Source: AC-32 sp038237925 (GTDB lineage: Bacteria > Actinomycetota > Thermoleophilia > Gaiellales > Gaiellaceae). From it: a DNA stretch of 64,000 bases. The stretch's first letter is position 1, and the number at the start of each line of letters is the position of its first letter. Where the stretch lies: assembly GCA_038237925.1 (NCBI GenBank), contig JBBRYF010000001.1:62001-126000 (forward strand), given 5' to 3'. The position numbers and the translations under genes were made by a program. Positions 17,414 through 25,867 of this stretch are shown here, in pieces. The notes under the pieces were generated by a model, which saw only the letters and a list, made by a program, of their open reading frames with translations, had not been told where the DNA came from and did no database searches.

Positions 17414-17938
17414 ATGGCAGACAGGCCCGATGAGATTGTTCTTGCTCGTCATCGCGACCTGAGCGGCCGTCAATGGCACCCTTGGGTTCGCCGAGGGCTG
17501 CTCACACTCGTGGGCGTGCCGATCGTCCTCGGGCTGGCGAACATCTTTGGGCAGCATCAGAGCGCCGCGTCTGCCTCAGCCCCGGCCGCAACGTTGAGCA
17601 TCAACGCGCCCTCGAGCGTCCGTGGGGGACTGCTGTACACCGTCTCTTTCACCGTGCGAGCACACGCTGAGCTCAAGAAGGCAACGCTCGTCCTCGACCC
17701 CGGCTGGATCGACGGGATGCAGGTGAACAGCATCAACCCCCAGCCCGTCGACGAGGCGAGCCGCAACGGGCGGGTCGTGCTCGACCTAGGCCACATTCCA
17801 GCCGGCGGGTTCGTCACGTACTGGATCGAGTTCCAAGTGAATCCCACAACGGTCGGTCGCAGGCGGCAAGACGTCGAGCTCGACGACGGCCCGAAGCAGA
17901 TCCTTACGGCCCACCGGTCGCTGACGGTCTACCCCTAG
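17414..17938 (+). CDS. Membrane-anchored hypothetical protein
   Basis: A 174-residue protein with one N-terminal membrane anchor (about 27-45, GLLTLVGVPIVLGLANIFG) and an exported beta-rich domain (LSINAPSSVRGGLLYTVSF; DLGHIPAGGFVTYWIEFQV) resembling an Ig-like adhesion or accessory fold. The stop TAG is directly followed by the ATG of the DUF421 gene, so the two are coupled. This suggests an extracellular partner for the DUF421 membrane protein. Confidence 0.75.
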   Translation: MADRPDEIVLARHRDLSGRQWHPWVRRGLLTLVGVPIVLGLANIFGQHQSAASASAPAATLSINAPSSVRGGLLYTVSFTVRAHAELKKATLVLDPGWIDGMQVNSINPQPVDEASRNGRVVLDLGHIPAGGFVTYWIEFQVNPTTVGRRRQDVELDDGPKQILTAHRSLTVYP

Positions 17939-18382
17939 ATGGACATCGTCCTCCGCGCGGCGGGTGCGTTCTTCCTCATCTTCCTGCTGACCCGGATCGT
18001 GGGCCGGCGCGAGCTGAACTCGCTCGAACCGTACGATGTGATCCTGCTCGTGGTCCTCGGCGACCTGGTTCAGCAGGGGGTCACTCAGAGCGACTACTCG
18101 CTGACGGGAATGGTGCTCGCCGTCGGGACGATCGCCCTGCTTGTCGTCACCGTCTCGTTTGTCGGATTCCGGTTCCCTCGAGCCCGGCCGATCCTGGAAG
18201 GCGAACCGCTTGTCGTGATCCAGGACGGCAAGGTGCTCGAGAGCAATCTCAAACGCGAGCGGCTCACGCGCGCGGAGCTCGCCGAAGAGGCGCGGATGCA
18301 GCAGATCGGTTCGCTCGACGAAGTGAGCTGGGCGATCCTGGAGAAATCCGGTCAGATCAGTTTCATCCAGAAGCAGAGCTGA
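17939..18382 (+). CDS. DUF421 (YetF-like) membrane protein
   Basis: A 147-residue protein with three N-terminal membrane helices including RIVGRRELNSLEPYDVILLV (the conserved GRRE/LxPYD pattern of DUF421), followed by a small cytoplasmic domain (PLVVIQDGKVLESNLKRERL). The family is linked in firmicutes to spore or envelope traits (YetF, SpoVAE-like regions), but no biochemical role is settled. It begins immediately after the preceding stop. Confidence 0.88.
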   Translation: MDIVLRAAGAFFLIFLLTRIVGRRELNSLEPYDVILLVVLGDLVQQGVTQSDYSLTGMVLAVGTIALLVVTVSFVGFRFPRARPILEGEPLVVIQDGKVLESNLKRERLTRAELAEEARMQQIGSLDEVSWAILEKSGQISFIQKQS

Positions 18383-18556
18383 GCCCCTCGAGCCTGCTCC
18401 TCGCACTGTGCCTACTCGTCCGGCGCCGGCGGGAAAGAGGCCCCTGCTGAGCTCCTCAGTCGCGTCTGTGGTCAAGATTGGTCAGGCGGCATCAGGCTGC
18501 CGCTCTCCAGGCGACTGTTCCCTCGGGGCAGCGCTTGAACTTCTTAGGCTTGGTCG

Positions 18557-18883
18557 GTGATGCTTCGACCAGCAAGCGCGGAGACGCAGACCGTGGGAGA
18601 TCGCATCCGCGCGCGGCGGGATGAGCTTGGCCTCTCACAGCGCGAGTTGGCCGAGCCCGGGATTAGCTATGCGTACCTCAGCCGAATCGAATCGGGCCTA
18701 CGGACACCGTCGATGAAGGCGCTCCGAAAGCTCGCGCCGAAGCTCCAAACGACCGTCGCGTGGCTGGAGACCGGCAAAGCTGACCCAGCGGATGAGCTTG
18801 CGGCTCTCGTTCTTGAGCACAAGGGCAAGCCGTTGCCTCGTGCGGCCGTAGCTCTGGCTCTGCAGATCCTGCGCAGCAACTAG
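18557..18883 (+). CDS. XRE-family helix-turn-helix protein
   Basis: A 108-residue protein with a Cro/XRE helix-turn-helix at about residues 15-70: RIRARRDELGLSQRELAE, then ISYAYLSRIESGLRTPS, the classical recognition-helix pattern. The C-terminal 35 residues are helical without a known sensor domain. GTG 18557 is followed immediately by ATG 18560; either may be used. No obvious target is adjacent. Confidence 0.85.
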   Translation: MMLRPASAETQTVGDRIRARRDELGLSQRELAEPGISYAYLSRIESGLRTPSMKALRKLAPKLQTTVAWLETGKADPADELAALVLEHKGKPLPRAAVALALQILRSN

Positions 18884-18900
18884 GGCGTCGCCGGGCTCTG

Positions 18901-19608
18901 TCACTCGCTGCGCGGGGTGAGGTCGTACGGAAACCGCGTGAGCAGCTCGGAGCCGTCCTCGGTCACGAGCACGAGGTCCTCGAAGGTCACTCCGCCGACG
19001 CGCTTGTCCCAGAGGCCCGGCTCCAGTGCGAGCACGTCGCCGACGACGAGCGGATCGTGTCCGGCAAGACCGAGCGATGGAGCCTCGTGCACCTCGAGGC
19101 CGACGCCGTGGCCGAGCGCGAACTGGAAGCCGTTCTCTTCTCCGTCCGAGGTTCGCTGCGTCGGATGGTCGGCTGCCTCGAAGAGGTCACAGGTCGCGTC
19201 GTAGAGCTCGCGCCCGGTGATGCCCGGGCGGACGGCCACCTTCGCCTGCGTGAGCGCCTCCTCTGCGAGCCGTACCTGCTCGGCGATCAGGTCGGCGTGC
19301 TTGGCGGTGGGATCGCCGACCATGAACGTCCGCGCCATGTCGGCCCAGCAGGCGCTCTCCTCGTGGCGCGGCCAGATGTCGATGTGGATCGGCAGGCCGG
19401 CCGGAAGCGGCCCGCTGCCCGGCTCGTGCCCACCACCCTGCCACACCGACGCAACGATCACATCGGGCGGGCAAGGGGCTCCGTGCTCCGCGCACGCGGC
19501 GCGCAGTGTCGCCCTGACCTCTTCGGCCAGGAGGGGCTTCCCGTCCACTTCCAGCTGCCCGTCGGCGGCCGGCACTGCGCGTGAGAGCAGCTTGCACGCC
19601 GCGCTCAT
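18901..19608 (-). CDS. M24 metallopeptidase catalytic part (split Xaa-Pro aminopeptidase)
   Basis: A 235-residue catalytic domain of the creatinase/aminopeptidase P (pita-bread) fold. The metal ligands appear in order: Asp in HIDIWP, Asp in ADMARTF, His in GHGVGLEVHE, Glu in ALEPG and Glu in TFEDLVL. It cleaves N-terminal X-Pro bonds. The normal N-terminal domain is a separate ORF just upstream (19605-20045), whose TGA overlaps this ATG (ATGA). In relatives this is one chain; here the linker residues are missing and the frame changes at the junction. It could be a functional two-subunit enzyme or a recent frameshift. Confidence 0.8.
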   Translation of the reverse strand: MSAACKLLSRAVPAADGQLEVDGKPLLAEEVRATLRAACAEHGAPCPPDVIVASVWQGGGHEPGSGPLPAGLPIHIDIWPRHEESACWADMARTFMVGDPTAKHADLIAEQVRLAEEALTQAKVAVRPGITGRELYDATCDLFEAADHPTQRTSDGEENGFQFALGHGVGLEVHEAPSLGLAGHDPLVVGDVLALEPGLWDKRVGGVTFEDLVLVTEDGSELLTRFPYDLTPRSE

Positions 19609-20045
19609 CCCCGCCTCGGTGCGGCACGGATGCCGTCGAGCTCTGCCGGAGCTTTCGCGCGCCGCCGCAGCTCGACCGCGGCATCGTCGACGGTCAGCAC
19701 GACTCCGTTCTCGCGCAGGCGGTCGGCGAGCGCCAAAGGAAAGTCACCGGGGACGGTCGCCTCGTCGATGCCGATCTGCCGCACCGCGCGGGCCTCGATC
19801 TCGCGCCCGGCCTCAGCGAACGTCATCCCACCTTCGACAAGCTGCTTGTAGCCGAGCTCGAAGAAGTCGAGCACCTCCGCGTCGGGCAGCACGCGCCTCA
19901 CGCGGGCGGCTTCGAGGTGGCTGGTGAGGACGTAACGCTTCCCGGCGACCTCCGCGAACAGGAGCGAGTCGATGATCGCGATCGGGATCTCGTGGCGTAG
20001 CGCGGCGGAACGCTCCGTGTCGCCGGATAGCAGTAGCCCGCGCAT
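19605..20045 (-). CDS. N-terminal (creatinase_N-like) part of split Xaa-Pro peptidase
   Basis: A 146-residue alpha/beta domain (IAIIDSLLFAEVAGKRYVLT; IGIDEATVPGDFPLALADRL) matching the non-catalytic N-terminal half of M24 peptidases. It ends ELDGIRAAPRRG where relatives continue into the catalytic half. The stop overlaps the downstream ATG by 4 bp. In one-chain enzymes this domain shapes the active site of the partner subunit. Confidence 0.72.
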   Translation of the reverse strand: MRGLLLSGDTERSAALRHEIPIAIIDSLLFAEVAGKRYVLTSHLEAARVRRVLPDAEVLDFFELGYKQLVEGGMTFAEAGREIEARAVRQIGIDEATVPGDFPLALADRLRENGVVLTVDDAAVELRRRAKAPAELDGIRAAPRRG

Positions 20046-20120
20046 ACGGCGCCGAGCCTAACCTCCGCGGCTGCCGAAAAGGCGTTAGACACCGCGGGCG
20101 GCGCTGCTCGACGGCGTATC

Positions 20121-21209
20121 GTGGAAGGCATCGTGGAGAGCAGCTCGAGGTGGCCGACGCGCTTGGGATACCTCGCGTTCACCGGCGCCGCGATCGCCGT
20201 CGTGACGGCAGCCGTGTTCGCGTTGCGCCCGGCGGCGCCCGTGGTGAGCCTCGGCGTCCTCTATGTGGTCGCCGTCGTCGCGGTCGCCGTCGTCTGCGGC
20301 CTGGCGTATGCGATCCCGGCCTCAGTGGCCTCGATGCTGACGTTCAACTTCCTTTTCCTCGCCCCGGTCCACACCTTCGCGCTCCGCGAGTCGGAGAACT
20401 GGGTGGCGCTCGCCGTCTACCTCGTCGTCGGCATCGTCGTCGGCGAGCTGGCCACGCGCTCGCGACGGCTGGCGCGCTCCGCGGTCGAGGCTGAGACGCT
20501 CCGCCAGAGCGACGCTGTCAAGACTGCGGTGCTCCGGGCGGTCAGCCACGACCTGCGCTCGCCTCTAACCGCGATCCGCGCCGCGAGCGAAGGCCTCGAC
20601 AACCCGGCCTTCGACCTGGCGCTCACCGAGCGCGAGGAGTTGTTCGCGACGATCAGGATCGAGGTGCGTCGTCTCGAGCGCCTAGTCGATAATCTGCTCG
20701 ACCTCTCCAGGCTCGAAGCGGGCCCGGCGATCCGCGAACCCGAGTTGTGGACGGTCGAGGGGCTGGTCTCCGCCGCGCTGGAGCAGTTGGGCGAGGAGGC
20801 AGATCGAGTGGAGCTCAGCATCGACGATGATGCCGGACTCGTGCGCGCCGACGGCTCAAACGTCGCGCAGGTGCTGGTGAACCTGCTCGAGAACGCTCTG
20901 AAGCTCTCGTCGCAGAGCGATCCCGTCCTCGTCGCAGTCGTAGTCGTAGGCGACAACGTCCAGATCCGCGTGCGCGATCGCGGTCCGGGCGTCGCGGACG
21001 CTGACCGCGAAAGGATCTTCGAGCCGTTCGAGAGAGGCAGCGCCTCCGCCGGGCGCGGTAGCGGGCTCGGCCTTGCGATCGCGCGTGGTTTCGCGGAAGC
21101 GAACGGGGGCCGCGTGTGGGTCGAGCCGCAGAGGGCCCCGAACGCTGGTGGCGCGACGTTCGTGCTGGAGCTCCCGCGCGTGGCAGAGAGTTCCGCAGTG
21201 CAGCGATGA
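20121..21209 (+). CDS. KdpD-like sensor histidine kinase (DUF4118)
   Basis: A 362-residue kinase. Four closely packed helices (about 15-110) form the DUF4118 domain of KdpD, containing the typical LTFNFLFLAPVHTF. HisKA has the phospho-accepting His in SHDLRSPLTAIRAA (about 144), and HATPase_c shows NLLENALK, DRGPGV and GSGLGLAIARG. The large cytoplasmic KdpD/UspA sensor domain of E. coli is absent. Its TGA overlaps the regulator's ATG (ATGA). Followed by UspA and a KimA-like transporter, it is probably a sensor of potassium or turgor for that operon. Confidence 0.88.
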   Translation: MEGIVESSSRWPTRLGYLAFTGAAIAVVTAAVFALRPAAPVVSLGVLYVVAVVAVAVVCGLAYAIPASVASMLTFNFLFLAPVHTFALRESENWVALAVYLVVGIVVGELATRSRRLARSAVEAETLRQSDAVKTAVLRAVSHDLRSPLTAIRAASEGLDNPAFDLALTEREELFATIRIEVRRLERLVDNLLDLSRLEAGPAIREPELWTVEGLVSAALEQLGEEADRVELSIDDDAGLVRADGSNVAQVLVNLLENALKLSSQSDPVLVAVVVVGDNVQIRVRDRGPGVADADRERIFEPFERGSASAGRGSGLGLAIARGFAEANGGRVWVEPQRAPNAGGATFVLELPRVAESSAVQR

Positions 21210-21889
21210 GCCGGCCCCGGATCCTTGTGGTCGACGACGAGCCGCAGATCGTCCGGGCGCTGCGGACGAGCCTCCAGGGCTCCGGCTACGACGTCGACAC
21301 GGCCGCCTCGGCGCAGGAGGCGCTCGCCAAGGCGGCGATGCGGCCGCCGGCGGGCGTGATCCTCGACCTCGTGCTCCCTGACGGCAGCGGGATCGACGTC
21401 TGTCGCGAGCTCCGCAGCTGGACCGATGTGCCGGTGCTCGTCCTCTCGGCGGTCGGCGACGAACAGGAGAAGGTGGCGGCGCTCGACGCCGGTGCGGACG
21501 ACTACGTCACGAAACCGTTCGGCGTCGAGGAGTTGCTCGCGCGTCTGCGCGCAGCACTCCGACGGAGCGAGGCGCCGGTCGCGCCGCGAGTCGAGCTAGG
21601 GGCGCTCGTGGTGGATCTCGAGCGGCGCCTGGTGACACTACGGGGCGATCCGCTGTCCTTGACGCCGACGGAATTCGGCCTGCTGCGGCTGTTTGTCCGA
21701 AACGAGGGCAAGCTCCTGACGCACCAGACGATCCTGCGAGAAGTCTGGGGGCCCTCCTACAGCAGCGAATCGCACTACCTCCACGTCTACGTCTCACAGC
21801 TTCGCCGCAAGATCGAGGAGGACCCGGCCCGCCCGCGCCTCCTGCTGACCGAGGCCGGGGCCGGATATCGCCTCGTTCGACCCTCTTGA
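21206..21889 (+). CDS. OmpR/KdpE-type response regulator
   Basis: A 227-residue response regulator. The receiver domain has the acidic pair VDDEP, phospho-acceptor Asp in VILDLVLPDGSG (about 52) and Lys in VTKPFG. The winged-helix output domain (about 130-225) carries LTPTEFGLLRLF and YLHVYVSQLRRKIE. ATG 21206 overlaps the kinase stop. Cognate partner of the upstream KdpD-like kinase; its likely targets are the uspA/KimA-like genes downstream. Confidence 0.92.
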   Translation: MSRPRILVVDDEPQIVRALRTSLQGSGYDVDTAASAQEALAKAAMRPPAGVILDLVLPDGSGIDVCRELRSWTDVPVLVLSAVGDEQEKVAALDAGADDYVTKPFGVEELLARLRAALRRSEAPVAPRVELGALVVDLERRLVTLRGDPLSLTPTEFGLLRLFVRNEGKLLTHQTILREVWGPSYSSESHYLHVYVSQLRRKIEEDPARPRLLLTEAGAGYRLVRPS

Positions 21890-21956
21890 GCAAATCTTGA
21901 GGCAGGGCGTCTGGGTCTTTAGACGGCCTTGACGAACCGCGACCTACGGTCGTTTC

Positions 21957-22499
21957 ATGGCGCATCTACGCCGGTTCATTTCGGGGCACACGCTCGACCG
22001 CGGCCGCCTCCGTCTTCGCCGGGTGAACCATCTCCTCGCGGGCCGCCAGCACATGGTGGTCGTCCCACTACTCGAGCCGGCGCACACGCGGCATGCGCTC
22101 GAGCTGGCCTGCAGGCTGGCCTCCGACCGCGGGTCGCGCGTACTCCTCCTCGCACCCTTGCCGGTCGAGTGGGAGCTACCGCTCGACGCCCATTTCAAGG
22201 CCGAGGAGGCCGTGTTACGCGTCGAGCTGGATCGCACGCGCGCGCTTGCCGAGAGCTACGGCGCTCGGGTTCATACCCAAGTCGTCCGTGGCCGCCCTGG
22301 GCAGCTCGGCCGCGGCGTCGCAGAAGCCGCAGCTGACGTGCGCGCCTCACTGGTGGTGCTGGGCGCGCAGGTCGACTCACAACAGGGGTTCAGACGTCCC
22401 TTCTCGCGCGACGTCTGGTCGGTGCTGAACGACTCCCCGTGCCCGGTGATGATTGCGACCGGCACCGGCTGCGGAAATGGGCGAGCGGCGGTCGAATGA
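21957..22499 (+). CDS. Universal stress protein (UspA-like)
   Basis: A 180-residue UspA-fold protein: an N-terminal strand HMVVVPLLEPAHTRHALELA, a middle VVRGRPGQLG, and an imperfect ATP-binding G-x2-G-x9-G(S/T) type tail near VLGAQVDS and CPVMIATG. The first 30 residues are basic and may be an extension. The TGA overlaps the transporter ATG (ATGA). In KdpD and in several K+ transporters, UspA domains bind ATP or c-di-AMP and gate activity, so this may be a detached regulatory subunit. Confidence 0.75.
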   Translation: MAHLRRFISGHTLDRGRLRLRRVNHLLAGRQHMVVVPLLEPAHTRHALELACRLASDRGSRVLLLAPLPVEWELPLDAHFKAEEAVLRVELDRTRALAESYGARVHTQVVRGRPGQLGRGVAEAAADVRASLVVLGAQVDSQQGFRRPFSRDVWSVLNDSPCPVMIATGTGCGNGRAAVE

Positions 22500-24772
22500 G
22501 CCGCGTCGTAGCTGCCCCGCATCCGACCCGCTTGTTGAAGCGGGCGCTCGTCGGTCGCCCGATGGCGACCGACGAGCTCGAGGAGACGCTGCTTCCGAAG
22601 ACGCTGGCCTTGCCGATCTTCGCATCCGACCCGCTGTCCTCGGTGGCCTACGCGACGGAGTCTGCGCTCGTCGTCCTGGTCGCGGCCTCTGCGGCTGCGG
22701 CGCACTTCGTGTTTCCGATCGCGATTGCGATCGCGGTACTGCTCGCGATCGTGATCGCTTCCTACCGGCAGACGGTGCAGGCTTACGAGACGAGCGGTGG
22801 GGCCTATGTCGTGGCCAAGGAGAACCTGGGCACGTTCCCGAGCCTCGTCGGCGCTGCGGCGCTGCTGACCGACTACGTGCTCACGGTCGCCGTCTCGATC
22901 GCGGCAGGCATCTTCGCCATCACGTCGATCGCGCCGTCGCTGGAGCGGCACAAGGTCTTGCTCTCGCTCGCCTGCCTCGGTGTGATCGTGTTCGTCAACT
23001 TGCGCGGGGTGCGCGAGTCGGGACTTGCGTTCGCACTTCCCACCTACGCCTTCGTGGCCGTGATGTTCGCACTGGTGGGCGTCGGCCTGGTCAAGGTGCT
23101 GCTCGGCGCAGCCCCGCATGCAGCCGTTCCTGATCCGGTCGCGACAGGGGCAGGAGGGCTGACGCTGTTCGTCCTGTTGCGCGCCTTCTCTTCGGGTTCG
23201 ACCGCCCTCACCGGAGTCGAGGCGATTGCCAACGGCGTGAACGCCTTTCGACGCCCGCACGGCAAGAACGCCGCAACGACCCTCGCCATCCTCGGCGTGA
23301 TCGCGATCGCGCTCTTCATCGGCGTCTCCTACCTCGCCGTTCAGGAGCACGCGCTTCCGAGTGCGACCGCGTCCGTTGTCTCGCAGATCGCACGCGCGAC
23401 CTTCCCGGCGGGATCGGCCGCAAGCTTCATGTACTACGCCGTGCAGGGAACGACGCTGTTGATCCTCGTCCTCGCTGCGAACACCTCGTTTCAGGGCTTC
23501 CCCCGCCTCGCGGCGCTGATGGCCCGGGACGGCTTCGCGCCGCAACAGTTCACGAACCTCGGCGACCGGCTCGTCTTCTCGAACGGAATGCTCGTGCTCG
23601 CGACGATGGCGGGCCTTCTGCTCTGGCTCTACGGCGCGAACGTCAATTCGTTGATTCACCTGTACGTGATCGGCGTCTTCACCGCCTTCACGCTCTCCCA
23701 GGCCGGAATGGTTCGGTACTGGAAGCGGGTGCGCGGAGCTCGCTGGCGCTACCGCGCGCTCGTGAACGGCATCGGGGCGGGAGCGACCGGGACCGTTGCT
23801 GCCGTCGTGGTCGTGACGAAGTTCGCCGCAGGCGCCTGGATCGTGACGGTCGCGATCCCCGTCCTCGTGTTGGCCTGCTACGGCATTCGCCGTCACTACC
23901 GCGGGATTGCGCGGCGGCTGCACGCCGGCGCCGCCGCAGTCGTTGCAGCGCCGCCGCCGAAGAACTCGATCATGCTCTTGGTCGAGTCGATCGACGAGGC
24001 GACTGCCGACGCGCTGTGGTTCACGCGGCTGACGGCCGACGACGACTTCCGCGCCCTCCACGTGCCGACTCGCGGGACGGACCCGGGCATCAAACCACGC
24101 TGGTACCGGTTCTCCGACGAAAGATCCCACCTCGAAGTACTCGACGGTTCACTCGGCGTCACAGAAGCCGTGCTCGAGCAGGTCTGGCGCCTGCCGAGAG
24201 GCGAGTCGAGCTTCGTGACCGTGGTGATTCCCGAGTTCTTCCGGCGCGCATCGCTGATCGAGCTGGTCAGGCATCCGCGCTTGCTGCTTCTGAAGCTGCG
24301 GTTGCTCGCGGAGCCGGGAGTGGTCGTGGCCGACGTCCCCGCTCTCGACAATACCGACCAGGCACCGCCGAAGCGGGCTGTCGTTCGCGTCCTCGTCTCA
24401 GGCGTCAACGCGTCGTCGATGCGTGCCGTCAACTACGCACGCACGCTCGGGATCAAAGACACGCGCGCCGTCAATTTCGCCTTCAGTGAAGACGAGGGCA
24501 ATGCGATGCGCTCGGAGTGGGCGCGACATGGCCCGAGGATTCCGCTCGAAATCGACGATGCGCCGTACCGCGACATCGGCACGCCTCTCCGCGCCTACCT
24601 GCGTGGTCTGACCGACGACGGCCGCACCGAGGTCGTCGTCGTCATGCCGGAGCTTGTCGTCCGGGGGCTCAGCCGGGCCCTGCACAACCAACGCGCGCTC
24701 TACCTGAAGCGCTTGCTCCTGTTCGAGCCCCGCGTCATCCTCGCGTCGGTGCCCTATCAGCTCATGCGGTAA
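22496..24772 (+). CDS. KimA-like potassium/proton symporter (APC superfamily)
   Basis: A 758-residue transporter. It has the APC core of about 12 helices with family signatures: LPIFASDPLSSVAYATE in helix 1, ETSGGAYVVAKENLG, VNLRGVRESG and AFSSGSTALTGVEAIANG. These match KimA (YdaO), a high-affinity K+/H+ symporter of Bacillus. The cytoplasmic C-terminal half (about 480-758) has Usp-like alpha/beta elements (VRVLVSGVNASSMRAVNYAR). It is the last gene of a coupled operon with a KdpD-like kinase, KdpE-like regulator and UspA, which supports a potassium role. Other APC substrates are not excluded. Confidence 0.82.
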   Translation: MSRVVAAPHPTRLLKRALVGRPMATDELEETLLPKTLALPIFASDPLSSVAYATESALVVLVAASAAAAHFVFPIAIAIAVLLAIVIASYRQTVQAYETSGGAYVVAKENLGTFPSLVGAAALLTDYVLTVAVSIAAGIFAITSIAPSLERHKVLLSLACLGVIVFVNLRGVRESGLAFALPTYAFVAVMFALVGVGLVKVLLGAAPHAAVPDPVATGAGGLTLFVLLRAFSSGSTALTGVEAIANGVNAFRRPHGKNAATTLAILGVIAIALFIGVSYLAVQEHALPSATASVVSQIARATFPAGSAASFMYYAVQGTTLLILVLAANTSFQGFPRLAALMARDGFAPQQFTNLGDRLVFSNGMLVLATMAGLLLWLYGANVNSLIHLYVIGVFTAFTLSQAGMVRYWKRVRGARWRYRALVNGIGAGATGTVAAVVVVTKFAAGAWIVTVAIPVLVLACYGIRRHYRGIARRLHAGAAAVVAAPPPKNSIMLLVESIDEATADALWFTRLTADDDFRALHVPTRGTDPGIKPRWYRFSDERSHLEVLDGSLGVTEAVLEQVWRLPRGESSFVTVVIPEFFRRASLIELVRHPRLLLLKLRLLAEPGVVVADVPALDNTDQAPPKRAVVRVLVSGVNASSMRAVNYARTLGIKDTRAVNFAFSEDEGNAMRSEWARHGPRIPLEIDDAPYRDIGTPLRAYLRGLTDDGRTEVVVVMPELVVRGLSRALHNQRALYLKRLLLFEPRVILASVPYQLMR

Positions 24773-24869
24773 GGGCGAGGCAGTCAAGTAGCTCGGCCAG
24801 CGCCTTCGGATCCTCGAGCATCGGGAAATGCCCGCCCGGGACCTCGATCAGCTTGTCGCCGACGACCTC
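24762..24869 (-). pseudogene. Alpha/beta-hydrolase 3' fragment
   Basis: The minus strand encodes VVGDKLIEVPGGHFPMLEDP then KALAELL before a stop, the usual C-terminus with the catalytic His (GGHFP) of an alpha/beta hydrolase. An in-frame stop directly precedes it and no more of the gene is present. A remnant, possibly left by the rearrangement that brought in the intact hydrolase gene next to it. Confidence 0.55.
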
Positions 24870-24952
24870 TTAAGGAAGAGACGCGCGAGTCGCATCTGGC
24901 GACGGGCTCTGAGATATTCGGTCGGCTGGTGAAACCCGGACGGAAGGACTCC

Positions 24953-25840
24953 ATGTCCGCATCCATCACCACCGAGGTCACCGCGGACCAGATCGACCGC
25001 GCGAACCAGACCGACCGCACCCCTGTCGTCTTCATCCACGGCCTCTGGCTCTTGCCAAGCAGCTGGGATCGCTGGGCGGCACTCTTCGAGGAGGCCGGCT
25101 ACACGGCCTTGACGCCGGGCTGGCCGGACGACCCCTACACAGTCGACGAGGCGAACGCCCACCCCGAGGTCTTCGCCCACAAGACCGTCGGACAGGTCGC
25201 AGACCACTACGGAGAGGTGATCGGCCGACTCAACCGCAAGCCGGTCGTGATCGGGCACTCCTTCGGCGGCTTGCTGACGCAGATCCTCGCCGGGCGGGGC
25301 CTGGCCTCGGCCTCGGTTGCGATCGACCCGGCGCCGTTCCGCGGCGTGTTGCCGCTGCCGATCTCCTCGCTCAAGTCCGCCTCGCCCGTGCTCGGCAATC
25401 CGCTCAACCGCAACCGCGCGGTGCCGCTCACCTACGAGCAGTTCCGCTACGCCTTCGCGAACGCCGTCAGCGAGGACGAGGCGAAGGAGCTCTACGAGAC
25501 CTTCGCAGTGCCCGCTTCCGGCGCCCCGCTCTTCCAGGCCGCCGCAGCCAACCTCAACCCCTGGACGGAGGCGAAGGTCGACACCGAGAATCCCGAGCGC
25601 GGCCCGCTGCTGATCATCTCCGGCGAGAAGGATCACACCGTGCCGTGGGCGATCGCGAACGCCTCCTACAAAAAGCAGGAGCGCAACGAGGGCGTGACCG
25701 AGATCGTCGAAGTGCCGAACCGCGGCCATGCGCTCACGATCGACAGCGGCTGGCGCGAGGTCGCCGACCAGGCGCTGAGCTTCATCAAGCGCTTCGTGTC
25801 GCCTGCTTCCAAGGAGGACGCCGTCTCGACGAGCGCGTAG
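24953..25840 (+). CDS. Alpha/beta hydrolase
   Basis: A 295-residue hydrolase with oxyanion segment FIHGLWLLPSSWDRW, nucleophile elbow GHSFGG (Ser), acid in SGEKDHTVP and catalytic His in PNRGHALT. It resembles non-haem peroxidase/esterase-like members common in soil bacteria. ATG 24953 is chosen because of GGAAGGA just upstream; an ATG at 24929 would add eight basic residues. Substrate unknown. Confidence 0.88.
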   Translation: MSASITTEVTADQIDRANQTDRTPVVFIHGLWLLPSSWDRWAALFEEAGYTALTPGWPDDPYTVDEANAHPEVFAHKTVGQVADHYGEVIGRLNRKPVVIGHSFGGLLTQILAGRGLASASVAIDPAPFRGVLPLPISSLKSASPVLGNPLNRNRAVPLTYEQFRYAFANAVSEDEAKELYETFAVPASGAPLFQAAAANLNPWTEAKVDTENPERGPLLIISGEKDHTVPWAIANASYKKQERNEGVTEIVEVPNRGHALTIDSGWREVADQALSFIKRFVSPASKEDAVSTSA

Positions 25841-25867
25841 CGGCGGGCCGCATTTACGATTGAAGCT

